Shown in pieces: positions 26,545-35,356 of a DNA stretch of 64,000 nt (its first letter is position 1; the number at the start of each line of letters is the position of its first letter). The notes under the pieces were generated by a model, which was given only the letters and a program-made list of their open reading frames with translations, did no database searches and was not told where the DNA came from. The position numbers were made by a program, and so were the translations under genes. The stretch comes from Anaeromyxobacter sp. Fw109-5 (GTDB lineage Bacteria > Myxococcota > Myxococcia > Myxococcales > Anaeromyxobacteraceae): positions 4,096,501 to 4,160,500 of the forward strand of contig NC_009675.1 of NCBI RefSeq assembly GCF_000017505.1, written 5' to 3'.

Positions 26545-27042
26545 ATGATCGGAGCACTGATCGCGAGGTCGCGCGCGCGTCGCGGGTTCGACGCGTTGAA
26601 CCGCAAGGACCTCGCCGCGGTGGTCGGTGCGTTCGCCGACGACGCCGTGTTCGAGTTCCCGGGGCGGACCCGGATGTCGGGGCGGTTCGAGGGAAAGCGC
26701 GCCCTCGAGGAGTACTTCCGGCGCTGGTTCGCCGAGCGGGCGATGATCCGCTTTCGGGTCATGCACGTGTGCGTCGAGGACGTCCTCGCGCTCGGCGGCA
26801 CCAACACCGTGCAGGTCGAGTGGGCGCTCGAGGAGGCGGATCGGCACGACGTGAGCTTCCACCTCTCCGGCGTGACGGTGCTCGACGTCCGCCACGGCAA
26901 GATCGTGCGCGCACGCGACTACGTCTTCGAGCCGGACGTGCTCGAGCGCGAGTGGGCGACGCCCGAGGCCGCCGCGCTGCCCCACCCTCGGCGAGGAGCG
27001 CGCGCCTCGACCGCATCCTCCACGAGCACCGCCGGTGGGTGA
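26545..27042 (+). CDS. SnoaL/NTF2-like domain protein
   Basis: A 165-residue protein whose residues 10-130 match the NTF2/SnoaL alpha+beta cone fold (LNRKDLAAVVGAFADDAVFE, then FEGKRALEEYFRRWF and the strand GVTVLDVRHGKIVRARDY). Members bind or isomerise small hydrophobic ligands, or are only structural. The C-terminal about 25 residues are Ala/Ser/Arg-rich. GGAGGG at about 26534-26539 supports ATG 26545. It is convergent with hybC. Confidence 0.75.
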   Translation: MIGALIARSRARRGFDALNRKDLAAVVGAFADDAVFEFPGRTRMSGRFEGKRALEEYFRRWFAERAMIRFRVMHVCVEDVLALGGTNTVQVEWALEEADRHDVSFHLSGVTVLDVRHGKIVRARDYVFEPDVLEREWATPEAAALPHPRRGARASTASSTSTAGG

Positions 27043-27114
27043 TACCCCGCTCCCCGGTGCGCGCGCTGGACCGACGTGGGCGAGGCGAGCCGCCCGGGCG
27101 GCGGCCGCTCCCGC

Positions 27115-28818
27115 TCACCCCACCCTGACCGTCGACAGCTCCGTCCCGTCGGCGTCCACCGCGTGGACCGCGCACGCGAGGCACGGATCGAAGGAGTGGA
27201 TGGTGCGCAGCGCCTCGAGGGGCAGCTTCGCGTCGGCGATCGGATTCCCCACCAGCGCCGCCTCGTACGGGCCCGCCTGCCCCTTCCCGTCCCGCGGCCC
27301 GGCGTTCCAGGTCGACGGCACCACGGCCTGGTAGTTCTCGATCGCACCGTCCTCGATCACGACCCAGTGCGACAGCGCCCCGCGCGGCGCCTCGTGAAAG
27401 CCGAACCCGCGCACCTCGCCCTTCGGGAAGGTCGGGGGGTTGAACACCGCCGTGTCGCCCCGGCCGATGTTCTCGACGAGGAGCTGCCAGTGCTTCAGGG
27501 CGAGCTCGGCGAGGACGGCCGTCCGGATGGCGCGGGCCGCGTGGCGCCCGAGCGTGGAGTGGAGCACGGCCGGGGTGAGCTTCGCGCCCGCCACCGTCCC
27601 CGCCACGTCGAGGCAGCGATCGGCCCAGAAGCGGATGCGCGGGTGGCCGAGCGCGTAGCCGACGAGGACCTGCGCGAGGGGGCCGACCTGCATCGGCCTG
27701 TCCTGGAAGCGCGGCGACTTCACCCACGAGTACTTCCCCTCCGGCTGCCAGTCCTGCACCTTGGGGACGGTCTCCTCGGCGAACGGGCTCTTCTGCCAGT
27801 CTCCCTCGTAGAACGAGCGCGCGATGGACTCCGTGACGTTGTCGCGGAAGTACGGATCGGTGAACGAGGTGAATGCGCGCGCCGAGGAGAGGTCCCCGGC
27901 CATGATCGTCCCGCCGGGCAGGTCGAACTTCGTCGCGGCGGCGTCCACCGGCAGGTCGGGGACGGAGAGGTAGCTCGTCACGCCCGCGCCGTGGCGGAGC
28001 CACTCGGGGTACATGCCGGCCACCGCGCAGACGTCGGCGAAGTACGCCTGGTGCACGAACGCCTGCACCTCCTCGAGCAGCGTCTTCACCTGGTACAGCT
28101 TCTCCATGTTCAGCGCGGCGGGGCTGTCCAGGTTGATGGCGTTCGCGACCCCGCCCACGGCGAGGTTCTGGATGTTGGGCGTCTTGCCGCCGAGGATCGC
28201 GACCGCCTGGTTCGCCTTGCGCTGCACGTCGAGCGCCTGCAGGTAGTGCGCGACCGCGAGGAGGTTCACCTCGGGTGAGAGGCGCATCGCCGGGTGGCCC
28301 CAGTAGCCGTTCCTGAAGATCCCGAGCTGGCCCGCCTTCACGAAGCCGTCGAGCTTCCCCTTCACGGCGGCGAGCGCGGCCCGCGAGTTCCCCGGCCAGG
28401 CCGACAGGCTCCCGCCGAGCGTCGCGGCCTTCGCGGGATCGGCCTGGAGCGCGCTCGTCACGTCCACCCAGTCGAGCGCGGAGAGCTGGTAGAAGTGCAC
28501 CACGTGGTCGTGCAGCGCGTGAGCGGCGACGAGCAGGTTGCGGATGAGCTGCGCGTTCAGCGGGATCGGGAGGGCGATCGCGTTCTCGACCGCGCGCACC
28601 GACGCGATCGCGTGGACCGTCGTGCACACCCCGCAGATGCGCTGCGTGAACACCCACGCGTCACGCGGATCGCGGCCCTTCAGGATGAGCTCCATCCCGC
28701 GCCACATCGTGCCGCTCGACCACGCCTTCCGGACCGCGCCACCGTCCACCTCGATGTCGATGCGCAGGTGCCCCTCGATCCGGGTGACCGGATCGATCGT
28801 GATGCGCTGGCCCGTCAT
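27115..28818 (-). CDS. hybC: [NiFe] uptake hydrogenase large subunit
   Basis: A 567-residue large subunit holding the NiFe(CN)2CO site. The first ligand pair is C62-G-V-C65 (RICGVC) and the second C546-L-A-C549-A-V-H552. The 15 residues after His552 are the tail removed by the maturation endopeptidase. The gene order small subunit-HybA-HybB-large subunit is that of E. coli hydrogenase 2, a periplasm-facing H2-oxidising enzyme. The start codon overlaps the stop of hybB by four bases. This subunit has no export signal and must leave the cytoplasm folded with the Tat-signal small subunit. No hypA-F or protease gene is in the window. Confidence 0.95.
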   Translation of the reverse strand: MTGQRITIDPVTRIEGHLRIDIEVDGGAVRKAWSSGTMWRGMELILKGRDPRDAWVFTQRICGVCTTVHAIASVRAVENAIALPIPLNAQLIRNLLVAAHALHDHVVHFYQLSALDWVDVTSALQADPAKAATLGGSLSAWPGNSRAALAAVKGKLDGFVKAGQLGIFRNGYWGHPAMRLSPEVNLLAVAHYLQALDVQRKANQAVAILGGKTPNIQNLAVGGVANAINLDSPAALNMEKLYQVKTLLEEVQAFVHQAYFADVCAVAGMYPEWLRHGAGVTSYLSVPDLPVDAAATKFDLPGGTIMAGDLSSARAFTSFTDPYFRDNVTESIARSFYEGDWQKSPFAEETVPKVQDWQPEGKYSWVKSPRFQDRPMQVGPLAQVLVGYALGHPRIRFWADRCLDVAGTVAGAKLTPAVLHSTLGRHAARAIRTAVLAELALKHWQLLVENIGRGDTAVFNPPTFPKGEVRGFGFHEAPRGALSHWVVIEDGAIENYQAVVPSTWNAGPRDGKGQAGPYEAALVGNPIADAKLPLEALRTIHSFDPCLACAVHAVDADGTELSTVRVG

Positions 28819-30032
28819 GATGCCGCTCCTTCCTTGAGCCCGGCCGGCAGGCGCCTCGGCTCGGGGAGGCTCACGCCCGCGAGGATCGGGAACCGCCGCA
28901 CCGCCAGGATGTAGACCATCGTCTCGGTGGCGATGAAGCCGAGGGTGATGAGGAGCTCTCCCACCGACGGGAAGTACCGCCAGCCGTGGCCGGGCTGGAA
29001 CGCGACCAGGAACGCGTCGACCCGGTACAGCGCGCCGCCCGCGAGGGCGAGGAGCGCCGCCTGGAGCTGCGTCGCCGGGCTCGCGTGGATCCACTGCTGC
29101 AGGAAGAGCCCCGCGGCGGACAGCAGGAGCAGCGTCTCGGCCCAGAAGAAGAACGACAGCGTGCCCGAGGTGACGGTGAGGCGGAGACGCCCTGCGCCCA
29201 TGAGGCCGGCGAAGCGCACCGCGACGAACACGAGGATCACGCCGGCGATGAACACGCCGAGCGAGCCGAGCAGCTTCGTCTCGAGCGGCCGCCGGAACGC
29301 GACGTTCGAGAAGATCGTCTCGAAGTACAGCACGGCGTACCCCATCCCGAACGCGGTGAGGAGGAACAGCAGCGGGAGCGCGCCCGTGTGCCACAGCGGG
29401 TGGACCTTCGTCCCGGCGACGACGAGCAGCGACCCGAGGCTCGACTGGTGCATCGTGGGGAGCACGAGCCCGAGCGCGATCACGAACGGCAGCGCGCGCG
29501 CGAGCCGCGGCAGCCAGCGAACCGCGAACGCCTGGCGTCGCAGGTGCCGCTCCGCGGCCCAGCGCTCGAGCAGGGCCGGCGAGAGCTCCACGAGCAGCAC
29601 AAACAGGTACGCCATGATGCAGAGCGCGACCTCGAGGAGGATCGAGCTCGTGTTCCAGCGCCACGGCATGGCAGGCACCTTCCACAGCGCCCAGTAGCGG
29701 CCGACGTCGAACATGACCGCGATGCCCGCGACGGAGTACCCGAGCGCGCTCGTCAGGATCGCGGGCCGGACGAGCGGGTGGTAGCGGCCGCGGTTCAGGA
29801 CGTAGACGAGCAGCGCGATGGCGTACCCGCCGCTCGCGAGCCCCGTCCCCACCACCACGTCGAACGCGATCCACAGCCCCCACGGGTAGCCGTCGTTCAG
29901 CGCCGTGACGGCGCCGAGCCCCTGCGTGAACCGCACGACGCCGACCGCCGTCGCAGCGGCCCAGAGGACCAGCATGAGCTTGAAGGTCGGCGTGAGGAGC
30001 CGGCCTCCCACCGCGCGCGCCCCGGTCGTCAT
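28815..30032 (-). CDS. hybB: hydrogenase membrane subunit HybB (NrfD family)
   Basis: A 405-residue integral membrane protein of the NrfD/PsrC family with about ten hydrophobic segments. Family landmarks include TALNDGYPWGLWIAFDVVV and the MHQSSLGSLL loop. It should take electrons from HybA and reduce quinone. The start is ATG at 30032, overlapping the hybA stop by four bases; its end overlaps the hybC start by four bases, which indicates translational coupling. A related gene, 32286-33491, lies upstream of the operon. Confidence 0.93.
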   Translation of the reverse strand: MTTGARAVGGRLLTPTFKLMLVLWAAATAVGVVRFTQGLGAVTALNDGYPWGLWIAFDVVVGTGLASGGYAIALLVYVLNRGRYHPLVRPAILTSALGYSVAGIAVMFDVGRYWALWKVPAMPWRWNTSSILLEVALCIMAYLFVLLVELSPALLERWAAERHLRRQAFAVRWLPRLARALPFVIALGLVLPTMHQSSLGSLLVVAGTKVHPLWHTGALPLLFLLTAFGMGYAVLYFETIFSNVAFRRPLETKLLGSLGVFIAGVILVFVAVRFAGLMGAGRLRLTVTSGTLSFFFWAETLLLLSAAGLFLQQWIHASPATQLQAALLALAGGALYRVDAFLVAFQPGHGWRYFPSVGELLITLGFIATETMVYILAVRRFPILAGVSLPEPRRLPAGLKEGAAS

Positions 30033-30910
30033 CGCTCGTCCTCCCCGCCATCGCTCGCCCGCCGGTTCCGCCACGTGACCCAGGCCAGCGCACCGAACAG
30101 GGCCACCGGCGCGACGAAGCCCTGGTAGATGCCGTGCTGGATCGTCTCGCCGAGCGCGGGCACCGCCTCCGGCCCGAGCGCCGGGAGGCCCATCGCCGTG
30201 AACGGCACCGCCGACAGCACGAGCACGCCCGTGCCCCCGCCCTCGCGCTCGCCGTACACGCCGGCCCGGTAGCGGTCCGGCTCGGCCTCGAGCCTGCGGT
30301 GCGCCTCGGCCCGCAGCTCGGCGCGCGCGCCGAACACCACCGCCTCGCGCGGACAGGCCTCCGCGCAGGCAGCGCCCTTGCCCTCGCGCCAGCGGTGCCG
30401 GCACAGCTCGCACTTCACGATGCGCGGCGTGGCCGACGACCACTGGAAGCGCGGCACGTTGAAGGGGCAGGCCACCTGGCAGTAGCGGCACCCGACGCAG
30501 CGGCTGACGTCGTACGCGACGACGCCGCGCTCGCCCTTGTGGAGCGCGCCGAGCATGCACACCGAGACGCAGGCGGGATCCGCGCAGTGCATGCACTGCG
30601 CCTTCACGAACGCGCCGTCCGCCCCGTCGCTCGTGCGCTTGATGACCGTGAGCGTCCGGTCGTTGAGGTCGATCGGCGCGTCGTAGGGCACGCCGTCCAC
30701 GAGCTTCACGTCCTCGGTGAGCGAGTTCGCCTCGCGGCAGCGCACGGTGCAGGCGCGGCACCCCACGCAGCGCGTCGAGTCGAAGAGGAGCCCGAGGTCG
30801 TCGTCGCGCGGCGGCTTCGGAGCGCGGGCCTCCGCGGGCGCGGGGGCCGCGGCGAGCGCGGCGGCGCCGCCGAGCGTTCCGAGGACGGTGCGGCGGGAGA
30901 CGTTCGGCAT
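30029..30910 (-). CDS. hybA: hydrogenase iron-sulfur subunit HybA
   Basis: A 293-residue periplasmic ferredoxin-like protein. A Tat signal (SRRTVLGTLGG) is followed by four [4Fe-4S] Cys clusters (CVGCRACTVRC, CMHCADPACVSVC, CVGCRYCQVAC, and the CELC/CAEAC pair). A C-terminal hydrophobic segment (residues about 255-280, FVAPVALFGALAWV) anchors it, as in E. coli HybA. It relays electrons from the small subunit to HybB. The gene starts three bases after the hybO stop. Confidence 0.93.
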   Translation of the reverse strand: MPNVSRRTVLGTLGGAAALAAAPAPAEARAPKPPRDDDLGLLFDSTRCVGCRACTVRCREANSLTEDVKLVDGVPYDAPIDLNDRTLTVIKRTSDGADGAFVKAQCMHCADPACVSVCMLGALHKGERGVVAYDVSRCVGCRYCQVACPFNVPRFQWSSATPRIVKCELCRHRWREGKGAACAEACPREAVVFGARAELRAEAHRRLEAEPDRYRAGVYGEREGGGTGVLVLSAVPFTAMGLPALGPEAVPALGETIQHGIYQGFVAPVALFGALAWVTWRNRRASDGGEDER

Positions 30911-30913
30911 GGC

Positions 30914-32023
30914 CTACCCCTCCCCAGGCGGTTCCTTGGGCTCGTCGTGCGCGAGCTTGCGCGAGGAGACGTAGCCCGCGGCGGCGAGACCGCCGACGAG
31001 GAGCCCCGCCACGCCCGCGGAGACGGCGCTCACCTCGCCGCGCTCCGGCGCGATCCCGGGGTACGCCATCGGCCCGGTCGGCTTCTGGACCTCGACCGTC
31101 GTGTGGAGCGGGACGCGGAACGCGATCTCCTGCTCGGTGCAGCCGACGCAGGGGTGGCCGATCCCGATGGGCCAGGCGCCGGGCACCTCGCAGAACGGGA
31201 GCAGCGAGCAGTTGGCGTGCGTCTGGGGTCCCTTGCAGCCGAGCTTGTAGAGGCACCAGCCGTCCCGGTGCCCCTCGTCGCCGAACGTCTTGGCGAACCG
31301 GCCGGCGTCGAAGTGCGGCCTGCGCGGGCAGTCCTCGTGGATGACGCGGCCGTAGGCGAACTTCGGGCGCCCCTTGTCGTCGAGCGCGGGGAGCGTGCCG
31401 AACGTCGCGAACTGGAGCACGGTGCCGAGGAGGTTGTACGGGTTCGCCGGGCACCCCGGCAGCGTCACGACGGTCTTGCCCGCGAGCACCTCCGGCGCGC
31501 CGGTCGCGCCCGTCGGGTTCGGCGCGGCCGACGGCACGCCGCCCCACGACGCGCACGAGCCGATCGCCGCGACGGCCCCGGCGCGACCCGCGACGGTGCG
31601 CGCGATCTCGAGCGCCGTGCGGCCCCCGATCATGCAGTAGCGCCCGCCCTCGCGCGTCGGGATCGCGCCCTCGATGACGCACACGTACTTGCCGTCGTTC
31701 TCGTCCATCGTCTTCGCGAGCGCGTCCTCCGCCTGGAAGCCGGCGGCGGCGAGGAGCGTCTCGTGGTAGTCGAGCGAGACGAGGTCGAGGATGAGCGCCG
31801 CGACGTCGGGGTGGCTCGTGCGGAGGAGCGACTCGGTGCACCCGGTGCACTCCTGGAAGTGGAGCCAGATGACGGAGGGCTTCTTTCCCTTCGCGACCTC
31901 CTCCGCCATCCGTTCGCCCGCCCACGCCGGGAGGCCCACCGCGGCGGCGGCGGTGGTGCAGACCTTCATGAAGTCGCGCCGTGACGGCGAAGAGGGTCCC
32001 GCGACCGAGGTCGGGTGCGGCAT
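30914..32023 (-). CDS. hybO: [NiFe] uptake hydrogenase small subunit
   Basis: A 369-residue small subunit, the first gene of the operon. The Tat signal is SRRDFMK. Fe-S cluster ligands are visible in ECTGCTE, IGSCASWGG, PGCPANP, HEDCPR and the medial/distal ligands toward the end (NCSLLPFCEVPG, HPCVGCTEQE). A C-terminal membrane anchor (about 325-350) follows. AAGGAGG at about 32028-32035 on the minus strand supports ATG 32023. An 8-bp inverted repeat lies 41-63 bases upstream of the start. Confidence 0.93.
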   Translation of the reverse strand: MPHPTSVAGPSSPSRRDFMKVCTTAAAAVGLPAWAGERMAEEVAKGKKPSVIWLHFQECTGCTESLLRTSHPDVAALILDLVSLDYHETLLAAAGFQAEDALAKTMDENDGKYVCVIEGAIPTREGGRYCMIGGRTALEIARTVAGRAGAVAAIGSCASWGGVPSAAPNPTGATGAPEVLAGKTVVTLPGCPANPYNLLGTVLQFATFGTLPALDDKGRPKFAYGRVIHEDCPRRPHFDAGRFAKTFGDEGHRDGWCLYKLGCKGPQTHANCSLLPFCEVPGAWPIGIGHPCVGCTEQEIAFRVPLHTTVEVQKPTGPMAYPGIAPERGEVSAVSAGVAGLLVGGLAAAGYVSSRKLAHDEPKEPPGEG

Positions 32024-32063
32024 CGCGCCTCCTTCCCGCGGGCATCCGCGGACGGTGCGATGA

Positions 32064-32086
32064 TGGGCGCCGTTTTCGGGCGCCCA
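32064..32086. promoter_or_regulatory. inverted repeat in the hyb leader region
   Basis: Perfect 8-bp arms TGGGCGCC (32064-32071) and GGCGCCCA (32079-32086) with a 7-base loop, 41 bases upstream of hybO. No T run follows. It could be an operator or a leader RNA hairpin; the factor is unknown. Confidence 0.4.
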
Positions 32087-32285
32087 CCTTGACCTCTGTC
32101 ATTCGGCGCAAAGATCGCGCGCAACTCTTGCGTTCGCTCGTGAATCCGGGATGTTGGCCGTCGCGCAAATTCGGGCCGAGCGGCGAGGACCGGCCGCCTC
32201 GGCGCCAGAATTGACTCCTTCGCACCAGGAGTTCACCGACGAGCTGTGATCGAGCCAGCCCGATCACCGCCCCGCGTTCGCGCCT

Positions 32286-33491
32286 TCACGCGTGCGCGCG
32301 CAGGCGCGCGGCCTCCTGTCGCCGCCCGGTGGGCTCGGCGACGCCGCTCAGGATCGGCAGCCGCTTGACCGCGACGACGTACAGCGCGACGCCTGCCGCG
32401 GCGAGGCCCAGCGAGAAGACGATCTCGGCGAGCGACGGGAAGTAGCTCCAGCCCATTCCAGGCGAGAACGCACCGAGGTAGACGTCGAAGCGGTACAGCG
32501 CCCCCCCGGCGACGGCGAGCTGCGCGGCCCAGAAGAGGCGGCCGGCGTTCTCGCGGTACGAGCGCCGGAGGACCCGCACCGCCGGATAGGTGAAGAGGCC
32601 CAGCTCCACGAGGAAGAGCACGCCGCGCCAGCCGGTGACGTTGCGCAGCGCGCCGGACGTGGCGAGATCGCCGACGCGGAGCGCGACGAAGGCGAGCGAC
32701 AGCCCGGCCATCACGAGCGCGAGCGAGGAGCACAGCCGGACGTCCCGCCTGCGCCCCCACGCGAGGTGCGTGAGCGTGTCGACGACGATCACCGCGCCGA
32801 ACCCCATGCTCAGACAGGAGAGCAGGAAGAGCGCGGGTAGCCAGCCCGTGTACCAGAGCGGGTGGAGCTTCGTCGGCGCGAAGAGGAACAGCGCGCCGAG
32901 GGACGACTGGTGCATGAAGGGCAGGACGATCGCGAGCGCCAGGAGGAAGGGGAGCATCTCCTGCGTCCGCGGCAGCACGCGCGCGGCGAGCCGGCCGCGC
33001 GCGCCCGGCGCGTCGCGCCAGCGCTCGAGCAGGGCGGGGAGCACCTCGAGCCACAGGACGGCGCAGTACGCGATGACGCAGAGCGCGACCTCGAGCAGCA
33101 CCGAGCCGACGTTCCAGCGGGTCGGGACGACGAGCGCCCAGACGGTCCACCATCGCCCGAGATCCACGAGCACGGAGATGCCGGCGAGCGTGTAGGTGAT
33201 GGCGCCGGTCAGGACCGCTGAGCGGACGAGCGGGTGATGGCGGCCGCGGTTCGCGACGTGGGCGACGAGCGCGAGCCCCAGCGCTCCCGCTCCGATGCCG
33301 GTGAACGTCACGACGTTGAGCGGCTTCCAGATCCCCCACGCGAAGCCGTCGTTCAGCGCGGTGATCGGCCCGAGGCCGGTGAGCAGCCGAACCGACACGA
33401 GCACCGATGCGGCCGCCGCGATGAAGAGCGCGAGCCTCGTGCCGCGGGTGAGGAGCGGACCTCCGACGGGAGCCACGGACGCGTGGGCCAT
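32286..33491 (-). CDS. second HybB/NrfD-family membrane protein
   Basis: A 401-residue protein clearly homologous to hybB downstream: both contain a GLGxxTALNDG segment, an NRGRxHPLVRxA motif, MHQSSLGxL and a late GGALYR. About ten membrane segments are visible. It lies on the same strand 262 bases upstream of hybO and has no adjacent iron-sulfur or catalytic subunit. It could serve the hydrogenase in another electron route or a complex encoded elsewhere. It starts at ATG 33491. Confidence 0.85.
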   Translation of the reverse strand: MAHASVAPVGGPLLTRGTRLALFIAAAASVLVSVRLLTGLGPITALNDGFAWGIWKPLNVVTFTGIGAGALGLALVAHVANRGRHHPLVRSAVLTGAITYTLAGISVLVDLGRWWTVWALVVPTRWNVGSVLLEVALCVIAYCAVLWLEVLPALLERWRDAPGARGRLAARVLPRTQEMLPFLLALAIVLPFMHQSSLGALFLFAPTKLHPLWYTGWLPALFLLSCLSMGFGAVIVVDTLTHLAWGRRRDVRLCSSLALVMAGLSLAFVALRVGDLATSGALRNVTGWRGVLFLVELGLFTYPAVRVLRRSYRENAGRLFWAAQLAVAGGALYRFDVYLGAFSPGMGWSYFPSLAEIVFSLGLAAAGVALYVVAVKRLPILSGVAEPTGRRQEAARLRAHA

Positions 33492-33865
33492 GTTCCACCT
33501 CCCCGCTCCGGAGGGAGCGGTGAGGGACCCGCAGCGGCGGAAGACCCCGAGCGACCGCGGGCCCCCGAGCCCTCACCTCGCAAGCCCGGCGCCAGGGCCC
33601 GCGCCCGGCCTCGCGCCGCGTCGAACCCGCGGCTGGCGCGCCGTTCCGGCAGCCGCACCGGCGCCGCGACGAGGGGAGCCGCGACGGGGCTGTTGCCTTG
33701 CTCAACGGCCCCGACCGTGGGCCACGCGTGGAAAGGCCAGGCGTATCGCGGACGTCCTCCCCCTCGGCGAGCGCCGTGGCGATCCTCGACGGCCGTCGAA
33801 TTCGTCCACACCCGCGCGGATGGCGTGCTCACCTGTTCGAGCGGCCCCGCCGCGCCGGCCGGAGC
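33492..33865. other. non-coding stretch
   Basis: No supported gene. It separates the HybB-like gene (its left edge should carry that gene's promoter on the minus strand) from the end of the BNR-repeat gene. I see no terminator with a T run and no repeat. Confidence 0.4.
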
Positions 33866-34951
33866 TCAGCCGCCGAAGGCCACCTGGTAGATGGGCGGCA
33901 GGCGCGCGGCGAGGAGCTGCCAGCGATCCCCGCCGTCCTCCGAGATCCACAGGCCGCCGGTGGTCGAGCCCATCACCAGCCGCCCGCCGTCGTCGCTGAC
34001 GTCGAGCCCGTGTCGGTACACGAGATCGTAGGCGTGCTCCTGGGGGAGCCCGTCGCGGAGGACCTCGAAGCTCTCCCCGCCGTCGCGCGTCCGCGCCACG
34101 ACGAGCCTCCCGTCCACCGGCACGCGCCGCTCGTCCTTCACCGCGGGCACGAACCAGGCGGTGCGAGGATCGGCGGGGTGCGCGGCGACGGCGAAGCCGA
34201 ACTTGGAGGGCCGGATGGCGGTGATCTCCGTGAACGTCCGCGCGCCGTCCGTGGAGCGGAAGGTGCCGTTGTGGTGCTGCACGTAGAGGACGTCGGGAGA
34301 GGACGCGCACTGCGCCAGCCGGTGCACGTCCTGCACGTTCAGGTCGTCGCGCCGCTCGGGAGGCATGTACTCGGCGTACATGCCGTGCCCGCACGGCGTC
34401 CAGGTCTCGCCGCCGTCATCGCTCGCCCAGACGCCTCCCGTGGAGATGGCGCAGCGCAGCCGCCGCGGATCGCGCGGGTCGACGCAGATCGAGTGCAGCC
34501 CCGGCTCGTCGTAGCCGCCGCCGGCCCACTCCTTTCGCTCCGGTCGATCCCACAGCGAGCGGACGAGCGTCCACGACGCGCCGCGGTCGGCCGAGCGGAA
34601 GAGCGCGGCGGGGATCGTGCCCGCCCAGAGGGCCCCGGCTTCGCGAGGACCGCCCGCGGCGAGGGCCCAGAGCTGATGGACCGTGGGGGCGTCCCCGGCG
34701 CCCTCCGGCGCGGCGGGGAACGCCGGCGCGCACACCTCGCTCCAGCTCCGGCCGAGGTCGTCCGACCGGTGGAGCTTCACCCCGAAGTGCCCCAGCGCGA
34801 GCGCCGCGTAGAGCGTGCCGTCGCGCCGGTCGTCGAGCACCATCGAGACCGGGTCCCCGAGGAAGGAGACGCGCGCGACCGCCCAGCCGCGCGCGCCGCG
34901 CTCCAGCAGGAACAGCCCCTTCCGCGTGGCCACGTGGATCGCGTCGCTCAT
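33866..34951 (-). CDS. BNR-repeat beta-propeller protein (VPS10/sialidase-like fold)
   Basis: A 361-residue protein without signal peptide, built of repeated Asp-box motifs of the BNR type: SDDLGRSWSEV, SADRGASWTLV, SDDGGETWTPC, STDGARTFTEI, TRDGGESFEVL and SEDGGDRWQLL. These form a six- or seven-bladed propeller. Such proteins near MoaD-like genes are usually annotated glycosyl hydrolase or exo-alpha-sialidase, but no sialidase catalytic residues are obvious. It lies six bases after the MoaD-like gene in a probable operon. Function unknown. Confidence 0.8.
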   Translation of the reverse strand: MSDAIHVATRKGLFLLERGARGWAVARVSFLGDPVSMVLDDRRDGTLYAALALGHFGVKLHRSDDLGRSWSEVCAPAFPAAPEGAGDAPTVHQLWALAAGGPREAGALWAGTIPAALFRSADRGASWTLVRSLWDRPERKEWAGGGYDEPGLHSICVDPRDPRRLRCAISTGGVWASDDGGETWTPCGHGMYAEYMPPERRDDLNVQDVHRLAQCASSPDVLYVQHHNGTFRSTDGARTFTEITAIRPSKFGFAVAAHPADPRTAWFVPAVKDERRVPVDGRLVVARTRDGGESFEVLRDGLPQEHAYDLVYRHGLDVSDDGGRLVMGSTTGGLWISEDGGDRWQLLAARLPPIYQVAFGG

Positions 34952-34957
34952 CGCGCC

Positions 34958-35227
34958 TCATCCTCCCGAGAGGGCCTGCATGACGAACACCGCGCTCGAG
35001 GGGCGCACCGCATCCGTGAGGCGATCGCGATCGGCGACGAGCTCTCCGTCCACGAACACGACCACGTGCTTGCGCAGCCGTCCCTGATCGTCGAGCACGT
35101 AGCTGCGCAGGCGCGGGTTCGCGCGGAACACTTCGTCCAGCGCCTCGCGCACCGTCGCGCCCGCCACGCGGGTGGCGGGAGCGGCGAGGTGACGCTCGAG
35201 CGTGCGCGTGAAGGTCACCACCGGCAT
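34958..35227 (-). CDS. MoaD/ThiS-like ubiquitin-fold protein
   Basis: An 89-residue beta-grasp protein with the hallmark GG C-terminus (FVMQALSGG). MoaD/ThiS proteins carry sulfur as a C-terminal thiocarboxylate. The expected features are a strand VVTFTRTLERH, helix ATVREALDEVF and the strand VVVFVDGELV. An ATG at 35254 is also in frame; 35227 gives the canonical N-terminus MPVVTF. Neither start has a good ribosome site. The neighbour is a BNR-propeller gene and no molybdopterin or thiamine genes are near. Confidence 0.75.
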   Translation of the reverse strand: MPVVTFTRTLERHLAAPATRVAGATVREALDEVFRANPRLRSYVLDDQGRLRKHVVVFVDGELVADRDRLTDAVRPSSAVFVMQALSGG

Positions 35228-35356
35228 GCGGTCCACGGTCCGTCGCGGAGTCATCGCATGCCGCCGGGGCGACGCGGACGCAATCCTCGGGCGGGGTGCC
35301 CGGCCGGTAAACGGGCTCTTATTCTCCGCCGCCGCGCGCCCCGCCGGCGGCGGAGG

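Noticed and set aside
27089-27102. Perfect 14-bp palindrome between convergent genes 27042 and 27115
   Set aside because: It has no loop and no T run, so it cannot be called a terminator, and no factor is known for it.
32087-32200. A possible sigma-54 promoter before hybO
   Set aside because: The best candidate GG/GC pair has nine bases between instead of ten and poor flanks, so it was not listed.
28815-32267. A 1150-codon open frame containing HybB
   Set aside because: Only the last 405 codons resemble a protein (HybB from 30032). The upstream part is a shadow of hybA and hybO in another frame.
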